Positions 1 through 5,571 of a DNA stretch of 9,556 nt are shown here, in pieces. Position numbers and translations under genes: made by a program. How positions within the stretch are numbered: the stretch's first letter is position 1; each line of letters opens with the position of its first letter. The notes beneath the pieces are model-generated. The model had not been told where the DNA came from. It saw nothing but the letters and a program-made list of their open reading frames with translations, and ran no database searches. This DNA is from Myxococcales bacterium (GTDB lineage: Bacteria; Myxococcota_A; Polyangia; Polyangiales; Polyangiaceae): assembly GCA_023248785.1 (NCBI GenBank), contig JAHFDX010000054.1, positions 2,234 through 11,789 of the forward strand. Reading direction: 5' to 3'.

Positions 1-29
1 GCCATTTCGGATGCTACGCTTGCGAAAGC

Positions 30-1925
30 TCATTCGTGGTTTCCGGAACCCGAGTTCCCGCCCGGGGGGACGGGATTGGTCTCACGTTCCAGGTACCGAA
101 AGATCGTGCGCGGGTCCACCCCGAGATCGCGCGCGGTCTGCGTGCGGTTGCCTTGATTGCGCTCGAGGACTTCGAGCACATACCGCCTTTGAAAATCTTC
201 TTTGGCCTTCTCCAGCGGCATGATGGCCGCTTCTGCATCGCGCCCGAGGTCGAGATCATCGGGGCCAATCAGTGCTTTTTCCGCAAGCACCAACGCTTTT
301 CGCAACTTGTTCTCGAGCTGACGAATGTTGCCGGGCCAGGAGTACTTTTTGATGGCTGCGAGTGCCTGGGGACTGAATCCCTGTACGCGTGCGCCAAACT
401 CCTCGGCGTACTTGGCCAGCATGGCCTTCGCGATGATGAGAACGTCATCTCCTCGGTCGCGCAGGGGAGGCAACCAAATGTTGACGACGTTCAGCCGGTA
501 GTAAAGGTCTTCGCGAAAGCGGCCTGCGCGAATCTCCTCTTCGAGCACACGGTTTGTGGCAGCGACGACGCGGATATCCACACGCTCGGGTTTCGAATCG
601 CCGACGCGAAAAACAACGCGCTCCTGCAGCGCGCGCAAGAGTTTTACTTGGAGGTTGAGCGGCAGTTCTCCAATTTCGTCGAGAAAGAGCGTTCCTTTGT
701 CCGCCACTTGGAACTTCCCAGGTCGCGATGCAATGGCGCCCGTAAAGGCACCTTTGATGTGTCCGAAGAGTTCACTCTCAATGAGGTTCTCAGGAATAGC
801 ACCGCAGTTGATGACAACGAACGGACCATTGACGCGATTCGAACGAAGATGAATCTCGCGTGCGATGAGCTCCTTGCCGGTGCCGGTTTCCCCCGTGACA
901 AGCACGCTGATGTCGGTCGTGGCGACCTTTTGGAGTTTTCGATACACCTCCATCATCGAGGGACAGGAGCCGATGATCTCTCCAAAACGCTTGTCTTTGA
1001 GCTCGGCCGACAACTTTTCTTTGTCGGCGCGCAGTGCGTTGACCAGCAGAGCATTCTCCAAGATGAGGCTTGCCTGCGCCGCAAAGATGGAAAGCACGTC
1101 GAGTTGCGCGCGGTCGAAAAGGCCCTTGATCCGATCGTTGCCGCAATAAAGCACGCCCGTCACGTGACCTTGCGCGATGAGTGGCGCGCAAATTACGCTC
1201 GACAACCGCAATGCAAGAACGCTCTCGCTCGATCGGAATTGCGAGTCGCTGAGAGCGTCGCTCACGATGAGTGGCCGGCCGGTTTCGAGAACTTTGCGCA
1301 CAATGCTATCGGATACACTGAGGTCAACGACTTGTTCGCGTTGCACGTGGCGTACGGCGCGGACAGCAGGCTTGCCCGTGGGAATTCCGCCGTCGCCGCG
1401 ATCTTCGAGCAGGAGGATCAAGCCCTTTTCGGCTCCGGTTACCTCGAGGATTCCGTCGAGCATCGTTTCAAGCAAGTCCTCGAGGTTGCGGACTGTCATC
1501 AATTTGTTACTGAACTCGTATAATTTGCGAAGACCCAAAAGCTGTGCGCTCGTGGCCTGATGTTGCGTTTCGCTGATGGCGACTGACGCGGATTCGCCGG
1601 GTGCGGATTCTGTGCCGCGGGTTCGGGCCGCGGGCTCGTCGAACATACTGAACTGCAAGTCGCTTGTGCCAAGAGTTACTCGATCCCCATGGACGAGCCG
1701 GGTTCGGCGTTTTTTCTTCCCGTTAACGAGGATTTCGCCCTGGCGATCCACCTCCTCCAGATTGAAGTCTCTTCCGTCAAACACAATTTGCGCGTGCGTG
1801 TCTGCGACGGCGGGGTCGGGAACTGTGACATCGTTACCAAGCGCGCGACCCAGAGTGGAAACCGGTTTGTAAAGGACGAACGTCCGGGCACTACCTTGTG
1901 GGGGGAACCATTTGAGAAGCGGCAT
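30..1925 (-). CDS. FHA-GAF sigma-54-dependent activator (bEBP)
   Basis: This is a transcription activator of 631 residues that would remodel sigma-54 RNA polymerase using ATP. An FHA domain spans about residues 24-95 and a GAF domain about 145-295. The AAA+ domain runs from about 314, with Walker A GETGTGKE (345-352), the sigma-54 contact loop GAFTGA (392-397) and Walker B GTLFLDEIGE (411-420). WPGNIRQLEN (530-539) follows, then a Fis-type helix-turn-helix at about 588-612. FHA-bearing activators are typical of Myxococcota and are thought to read Ser/Thr kinase signals. GAF domains sense small ligands. The FHA keeps Gly-Arg (26-27), His44 and Asn-Gly (68-69), but the usual Ser-Arg before xHis is Ala41-Asp42. 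I chose ATG 1925 because GGGAG lies six bases upstream and the FHA begins soon after; a GTG at 1961 would add 12 residues. The target promoter is not evident. Family assignment is firm; the signal is unknown. Confidence 0.95.
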   Translation of the reverse strand: MPLLKWFPPQGSARTFVLYKPVSTLGRALGNDVTVPDPAVADTHAQIVFDGRDFNLEEVDRQGEILVNGKKKRRTRLVHGDRVTLGTSDLQFSMFDEPAARTRGTESAPGESASVAISETQHQATSAQLLGLRKLYEFSNKLMTVRNLEDLLETMLDGILEVTGAEKGLILLLEDRGDGGIPTGKPAVRAVRHVQREQVVDLSVSDSIVRKVLETGRPLIVSDALSDSQFRSSESVLALRLSSVICAPLIAQGHVTGVLYCGNDRIKGLFDRAQLDVLSIFAAQASLILENALLVNALRADKEKLSAELKDKRFGEIIGSCPSMMEVYRKLQKVATTDISVLVTGETGTGKELIAREIHLRSNRVNGPFVVINCGAIPENLIESELFGHIKGAFTGAIASRPGKFQVADKGTLFLDEIGELPLNLQVKLLRALQERVVFRVGDSKPERVDIRVVAATNRVLEEEIRAGRFREDLYYRLNVVNIWLPPLRDRGDDVLIIAKAMLAKYAEEFGARVQGFSPQALAAIKKYSWPGNIRQLENKLRKALVLAEKALIGPDDLDLGRDAEAAIMPLEKAKEDFQRRYVLEVLERNQGNRTQTARDLGVDPRTIFRYLERETNPVPPGGNSGSGNHE

Positions 1926-1954
1926 GCAGGGCTCCCGCCCACGATATCGCAGAA

Positions 1955-1984
1955 TTGACACTCACGGTGCAGCTCAGGCATAAA
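1955..1984 (+). promoter_or_regulatory. Candidate sigma-70 type promoter for the small lipoprotein gene
   Basis: A perfect -35 hexamer TTGACA (1955-1960) is followed after 18 bases by CATAAA (1979-1984), a four-of-six match to the -10 consensus. It lies in the gap between the divergent activator and lipoprotein genes. Transcription would start near 1991, giving a leader of about 67 bases. This is inferred from consensus only. Confidence 0.45.
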
Positions 1985-1992
1985 GGTGCAGC

Positions 1993-2026
1993 AAAGGTCG
2001 CCTTTGAGGTCGGCCAGGCCTCAAAG
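1993..2026 (+). promoter_or_regulatory. Overlapping inverted repeats in the lipoprotein leader
   Basis: Two inverted repeats share bases. AAAGG (1993-1997) pairs with CCTTT (2001-2005) across a 3-base loop. CTTTGAGG (2002-2009) pairs exactly with CCTCAAAG (2019-2026) across 9 bases. As RNA the two hairpins would be mutually exclusive, since both use 2002-2005. As DNA the second could be an operator. The ribosome binding site lies about 16 bases downstream, so it is not sequestered by either arm. Confidence 0.4.
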
Positions 2027-2057
2027 CAATGCGAGGCGAGAGAGGAGATTCGAATCG

Positions 2058-2222
2058 ATGAAGAATATGATCCTGGTTGCACTCCTTGCCGCGATGGCGG
2101 CCTTCGGTATCGCTGCGGCTGCATGTGGCGACAGCAAGCCTGCTGAAAATCCAACAAACACAGCGGGCTCGGGCTCGGCAAGCGCCGCTCCCGCGGAGAC
2201 GCACGCACCCGCTGGGCACTGA
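2058..2222 (+). CDS. Small alanine-rich lipoprotein
   Basis: This encodes a 54-residue exported lipoprotein of unknown function. The N-terminus MKNM is followed by a hydrophobic stretch (5-22) and a lipobox-like AAAC with the modifiable Cys at residue 23. Position -3 is Ala rather than the common Leu. The mature part is only about 31 residues, rich in Ala, Pro, Ser, Gly and Thr with no predicted fold, ending His-Ala-Pro-Ala-Gly-His. The start is supported by GAGGAG (2042-2047) ten bases upstream; an in-frame upstream ATG at 1986 lacks a matching site and would bury the signal peptide. A strong terminator begins 17 bases after the stop, so the gene is probably a single-gene transcript from the promoter at 1955. 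It is divergent from the sigma-54 activator, but a regulatory link is not shown. Lipoprotein type is fairly sure; function is unknown. Confidence 0.75.
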   Translation: MKNMILVALLAAMAAFGIAAAACGDSKPAENPTNTAGSGSASAAPAETHAPAGH

Positions 2223-2238
2223 GGAAACGGAGCTTCAA

Positions 2239-2279
2239 AAGGGCCGCGCGATCTTCGGATCGTGCGGCCTTTGTTATTT
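2239..2279 (+). terminator. Intrinsic terminator with TTCG tetraloop, probably bidirectional
   Basis: The arms 2239-2253 and 2258-2272 pair over 15 bases with only two G-U pairs and enclose a C(TTCG)G tetraloop, one of the most stable RNA loops. The stem runs into a T-rich tail, TTGTTATTT. On the minus strand the stem is followed by TTTT, so it could also end transcription from the opposite side, where a decayed minus-strand reading frame ends at 2274. Confidence 0.9.
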
Positions 2280-2747
2280 GCCGTGGCCGTCAACGATCAC
2301 GCCAACGATCACGTCAACGATGTGCGGCGTCGGCTGGGGCATTTCAGGTGTGGCGACGGCAGGCGCCCTCTCGACTAGCCACCGCAGGGACCTGAGCTAA
2401 TGCCCCGATTGCTTTGGAGACCAATCGACGGCGGAGGATTCGCGCGATTCAGGGTCGGTCTCAATGCTTTCAAGATCGAATATTTTTACACGCTGGTGCA
2501 CGATGAGCGCCAGCCACTTCTTCGACAAAAACATTTCTTGATACTCGGGCCACGTTCGAAGAGCACGAGCGACGCGCGTCTTTTCGTTGACGTATACGAA
2601 GGATCCATAAGTGTTCGTAAACAACCAGCGCGCTTCCGACAGATAGATGGGGTTGATCATCCCGCTGATCGGAACCAAAGGACTCCAAGTAAGCCGAGCG
2701 GAAGAGTCCAGCGCAACGCGGATTTCAACCCCGACCTCATCGGTGGA
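2274..2747 (-). pseudogene. Probable decayed gene, minus strand, unknown family
   Basis: One minus-strand frame is open from just after a TAA (2748-2750) to a TAG (2397-2399), and reading past that TAG it stays open to a TAA at 2274-2276 beside the terminator. Codon choice favours G/C third bases, and the product is protein-like: it contains WSPLVPISGMINPIYLSEAR and later KWLALIVHQRVKIFDLES. After the TAG it reads APAVATPEMPQPTPH and a Val/Ile/Gly/Asp-rich end. Upstream, another frame (about 2831-2745) also reads like protein, including FEVALTVANGAGILFAF, so a frameshift near 2745 is likely. No good start remains. TTG 2678 with GGAG nearby could give a 93-residue protein ending at 2397, which is the main alternative. 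I do not recognise the family. The original gene would have been convergent with the lipoprotein, and its upstream part now meets the HicB gene. Confidence 0.42.
2289..2324. repeat. Three 12-bp tandem repeats
   Basis: Three adjacent copies with the form GTCAACGATCAC, GCCAACGATCAC and GTCAACGATGTG occupy 2289-2300, 2301-2312 and 2313-2324. The unit is a multiple of three. On the minus strand it lies in the frame of the decayed gene and encodes a repeated Val-(Asp/Gly)-Val-Ile pattern close to that frame's last stop. Confidence 0.75.
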
Positions 2748-2886
2748 TCGTTAGCACAGGGGGGGAACGCGAAGAGAATACCTGCGCCATTTGCCACGGT
2801 AAGCGCAACCTCGAAAGGACCTGCCGATTGGCACCATCAAATCCATAGAGCGCCAAAGCGGCGTAAGGATTCGCTGAAGGAGACTC

Positions 2887-3303
2887 ATGCAATACGCAGC
2901 AAAACTCTCCCGTGAAGGCAAATTTTGGCTCGTGCACTTTCCCGATTGTCCCGGCTGCCGAACATTCGGTGATTCCGAACATCACGCCCTTTCGATGGCA
3001 AAGGAAGCGCTCGACGGATGGCTCGAAGCGCACCTCTTGACCGGAGAAGCACCGCCGAAACCAGCGCGCAAGCGCGGGCCATTTGTCGCTGTCGATCCGA
3101 ACATCGCTGCTGCGATGGAAGTGCGATGGCTGCGAGATCAATCGGGCCTAACCCAGGCGCAGCTTGCAACGCGGCTTCGAGTATCGCGACCACAGATTGC
3201 GAAGCTCGAAAATCCGAAAAGCAATCCCAGCATCAGCACACTTCACAAAGTAGCCATGGCGTTGGGCAGACGGCTGGAAGTGACCTTCGCAGGGGAGGGC
3301 TAA
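2887..3303 (+). CDS. hicB: HicB-family antitoxin / XRE-type regulator, solitary
   Basis: This 138-residue protein has the two parts of HicB antitoxins. The N-terminal half (about 1-58) has the partly degraded RNase-H-like HicB fold, with FPDCPGCRTFGDSEHHAL corresponding to the family's FPD-PG--T-GD--EAL pattern. A Pro/Lys/Arg linker (58-70) leads to a helix-turn-helix of the XRE type (about 80-130), including LTQAQLATRLRVSRPQIAKLE. HicB normally neutralises the HicA mRNA interferase and represses its own operon by DNA binding. No HicA-like frame is visible on either side: upstream is the decayed gene and 22 bp downstream a convergent gene ends. It may therefore be a stand-alone repressor or an orphaned antitoxin. 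ATG 2887 is preceded by AAGGAG (2877-2882). Family assignment is sure; a toxin-antitoxin role is not. Confidence 0.88.
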   Translation: MQYAAKLSREGKFWLVHFPDCPGCRTFGDSEHHALSMAKEALDGWLEAHLLTGEAPPKPARKRGPFVAVDPNIAAAMEVRWLRDQSGLTQAQLATRLRVSRPQIAKLENPKSNPSISTLHKVAMALGRRLEVTFAGEG

Positions 3304-3325
3304 CAGGGCGATGGCTCGCGGCTCT

Positions 3326-4411
3326 CTAAAACTGTCCCCCCACTGACAACATGCCGCCGCCTTGCGCTGGGGACGCACCAAAAAAGAAGGGTGGCTTAAA
3401 CGCCTTTCCTGTCGTCGGGTCGTCTTTGAGATCGGCGGTGAGAATTCCCGCAAGCGTTGCGCCGCCGATACCGCCCAAGCTGTTCGCGATGAGTCCGTGC
3501 CAGACCGGCGCATCGGAGAACAAGTAAAAGACGTACACGAACGACATGAGCAGCGATCCGGCGCCATACCCGAGCCACATATATTTTTGCGTCTGGTACG
3601 AAGGCGTTACGCCGGCAAAGGTGAGGGCCCCACTGGTTAGAAGTCCGGAGTTGAAACCGATGAAGCCGCCCACGCTTAGGTAATCGACGCCATCGGCACG
3701 CCCCTCCGTGGGTCCTCGCCGTGGAATGACACCGGCGCCAAGCGCTGCGCCCGAAAGCGCCGCCATGCCGGAAGTGCTTGCAATGAAGGACAAGCTGCGC
3801 GGATCTGGGCGCAACCACTCACCGAAAAAGTAGCCGCCGACAGCGCCGCCCGTGGCAGCAACCCACGTCATGGTCGATTGGCCCTTGAACGACCATCCGT
3901 TGTTGCTCATTGTGCTTTGCATTCCAGCGATCGCCATGCCTTCGAGCGATCCCAAGAGAATGCCCGTCGCCATTGAGCTCGGGACTCCACGATGGAATTT
4001 GCTGAAATCATCCCAGAAAAAGAGGCCGAGCGGTACGCCCACGCCAAACGCCAGAGGCGCGATGACGCTGAGCCCCGGATCTTTCGTTTCTGCGAGCGCA
4101 TCAATCCACACGCCCGAGCCAATGCCGTACGCGGCGCCTGTACCGAGCAAGTAGAGCAACTCACCCCCACCTCGATACTTTGAAACGGGCTGCTGATTCG
4201 CGGGCAGTCCGTAGGGGTACGGGCCCGTTGGTGCGCCCGGTTGGGCGCCTGGCTGGCCAGGATACGGTTGCGCGTAGGGAGCTGGCCCGGGGGCCGGAGC
4301 CGGAGGATAGGGCTGATAAGGATATGGCTGCGGGGGTGGCACTTGCGCAAGCGCTGTGGAATGGGCGCCAGCCGCAAGAAGAAACGTTCCTATCATCAGC
4401 CAAGATCTCAT
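3326..4411 (-). CDS. Exported Pro/Tyr-rich glycine-zipper membrane protein, unknown function
   Basis: This encodes 361 residues with a clear Sec signal peptide (Arg2, hydrophobic 4-16, likely cut after Ala22 in TALA-Q). A low-complexity Pro/Tyr/Gln/Gly region follows (about 24-72, repeats of the PYP, QPY and PAP kind). The remainder is a hydrophobic Gly/Ala-rich domain of perhaps seven or eight segments rich in GxxxG, such as GTGAAYGIGSG and GGAVGGYFFGEWL. The protein ends in Phe, as many outer-membrane proteins do, but the segments look helical rather than beta-barrel, so its membrane is uncertain. Start ATG 4411 has GGAGGG ten bases upstream; ATG codons further upstream would precede the signal peptide with a Cys-rich non-signal sequence. 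It diverges from the exported-protein gene at 4490 across a 78-bp gap with a palindrome. I do not recognise a characterised homolog. Confidence 0.82.
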   Translation of the reverse strand: MRSWLMIGTFLLAAGAHSTALAQVPPPQPYPYQPYPPAPAPGPAPYAQPYPGQPGAQPGAPTGPYPYGLPANQQPVSKYRGGGELLYLLGTGAAYGIGSGVWIDALAETKDPGLSVIAPLAFGVGVPLGLFFWDDFSKFHRGVPSSMATGILLGSLEGMAIAGMQSTMSNNGWSFKGQSTMTWVAATGGAVGGYFFGEWLRPDPRSLSFIASTSGMAALSGAALGAGVIPRRGPTEGRADGVDYLSVGGFIGFNSGLLTSGALTFAGVTPSYQTQKYMWLGYGAGSLLMSFVYVFYLFSDAPVWHGLIANSLGGIGGATLAGILTADLKDDPTTGKAFKPPFFFGASPAQGGGMLSVGGQF

Positions 4412-4445
4412 GGTCGGAAAGCCCTCCGTGAAAAGACGCGCACGC

Positions 4446-4459
4446 GACATCGCGATGTC
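4446..4459. promoter_or_regulatory. Perfect 14-bp palindrome in a divergent promoter region
   Basis: GACATCGCGATGTC is a perfect palindrome with 7-base half-sites, almost at the centre of the 78-bp gap between the start codons at 4411 (minus) and 4490 (plus). Dyad symmetry at this place is typical of a dimeric regulator's operator serving both genes. No regulator gene is adjacent, and the site is not repeated elsewhere as far as I could see by eye. Confidence 0.4.
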
Positions 4460-4489
4460 CAATGCGCCGCAGCAACAGGCTATCTTCGA

Positions 4490-5569
4490 ATGACGATGAG
4501 GCAAATAAGGAGCCATAACCGCTTACGAGGAACATTGCTTGTCACGAGCCTGCTTTTGGGCGGTCAGGGATGTGCTAGCTGCGGGCAGCGGGCTGTTTGT
4601 TCGCAGGTGGGCATTAACGACCCCGAGAATCTCACCATGCGCCGCCAACTTTTGGCCTTTGGAACGGGTGAGACATGCAAGGAAATGCTCGCGCGAAACG
4701 CGCCGCTCAAGCTATCCGAAGACGCTCCGATCATCGGCAGGTTCTTCCCCCGCAACTGCGTGTTTCGTGAACTTCCTGGAGGCAACCTCGTCATCCAATT
4801 TGAAGGCGACGGGTATGGGTGGACCAACGTCTCGCGCAAACTGACGTTTACGTCGGGCGCGACGGTTGAGTATTCGCCGGACTTTCGCTGCTCAAACGAG
4901 AGCGCGATTTACGCGTATTTTCCTGCCAGAAAGATAGAACGGTCGCAGTTTCAACTGCGCACACTGGAAGTCGGCAACGTAGCGGGAGGACTTCTCGGGG
5001 GTTTTGTCACTCCTGTTGCCGAATCGTTTGCGCGCCAGATGGTGAGTGGGAAGTTATCCGAGGGCTTTACCGTTATTCGTAACGACGACGGTAACATTGA
5101 ATTTGGGATTGGGATCATTCCCGCCGGGCAACATCCCACCAAGCCGTTCAAGCTCGCCTCGAACGGCAAGCTGACCTATGAAAATGCGCGCGTCGAAGTT
5201 CACCAAGGGCAGCGTGATTTCATAGGCCCCATTGTAATCCGCGACAGTGGGCAGGCGATTGCGCTCACACTCATGCTCGACGGAGCGCCGGGACTCGATG
5301 TCATGCTTCTCGGGACTGACGAAGCGCAGCCTGCACTGGCCGCATACATCGCCAGCACTGCGGCACCGCCAATGCCACCCGCTCGCGTTCTGAACGATGT
5401 TCTCGTGCAGGGGCGGCCATACAAACGCTCGGTTCCCGTAAGACCCGGTACGTATTACGTTGTGCTCGATCACACGGCTACGGCGGGCGGTACGAGTCCA
5501 CCAAACAACGTATTTGACGAACGGGGAGCCGTCGTAAGCTACGCTGTCCAAATTGGAGACGCGAGTTGA
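4490..5569 (+). CDS. Cys-rich exported protein or lipoprotein, unknown function
   Basis: This encodes 359 residues. The N-terminus is Arg-rich (4-13) and followed by a hydrophobic run (14-25), then GCASCG with Cys28 and Cys31, and further Cys residues at about 38 and 62 in the mature part. Neither Cys28 (GQGC) nor Cys31 (CASC) has a canonical lipobox, so lipidation is possible but unproven; disulphides are also possible. The mature protein is soluble-looking, with a Gly-rich hydrophobic patch (VAGGLLGGFV, about 165-174) and a beta-rich C-terminal half ending near PVRPGTYYVVLDHTA. I do not recognise a family. ATG 4490 or ATG 4496 is the likely start; the ribosome site is weak (AGGC). An alternative TTG at 4535 with GAGGA nearby would remove the positive n-region. 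The stop codon lies just before or overlaps the lepB start, so the two genes are probably one operon. Confidence 0.8.
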   Translation: MTMRQIRSHNRLRGTLLVTSLLLGGQGCASCGQRAVCSQVGINDPENLTMRRQLLAFGTGETCKEMLARNAPLKLSEDAPIIGRFFPRNCVFRELPGGNLVIQFEGDGYGWTNVSRKLTFTSGATVEYSPDFRCSNESAIYAYFPARKIERSQFQLRTLEVGNVAGGLLGGFVTPVAESFARQMVSGKLSEGFTVIRNDDGNIEFGIGIIPAGQHPTKPFKLASNGKLTYENARVEVHQGQRDFIGPIVIRDSGQAIALTLMLDGAPGLDVMLLGTDEAQPALAAYIASTAAPPMPPARVLNDVLVQGRPYKRSVPVRPGTYYVVLDHTATAGGTSPPNNVFDERGAVVSYAVQIGDAS

Positions 5570-5571
5570 CG

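Noticed and set aside
36..1523. A 495-codon open frame on the plus strand opposite the sigma-54 activator
   Set aside because: The minus strand carries every conserved motif of the activator. The plus-strand product has no recognisable motif and its openness follows from the codon bias of the gene on the other strand.
1926..1961. A GTG start at 1961 for the sigma-54 activator
   Set aside because: The added 12 residues do not belong to the FHA domain, and ATG 1925 has a better-spaced GGGAG.
2783..2797. A CxxCH haem-binding pattern (Cys-Ala-Ile-Cys-His-Gly) on the plus strand
   Set aside because: It ends at a TAG about 45 bases later, has no start or cytochrome-like surroundings without a frameshift at the G run, and such a five-residue pattern is expected by chance about once in six frames of this length.
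2826..2850. TTGGCACC upstream of hicB as a sigma-54 promoter
   Set aside because: The required GC of the -12 element is absent at the right spacing.
2400..2915. A 171-codon plus-strand frame opposite the decayed gene
   Set aside because: The product is rich in Arg, Pro and Ser with no motif, overlaps the start of the hicB gene, and lacks a ribosome binding site. The minus-strand reading is more protein-like.
4241..4489. An 83-residue N-terminal extension of the exported protein gene at 4490
   Set aside because: It would lie antisense to the signal peptide and Pro/Tyr region of the gene at 3326-4411 and would bury the signal sequence that begins at 4490.
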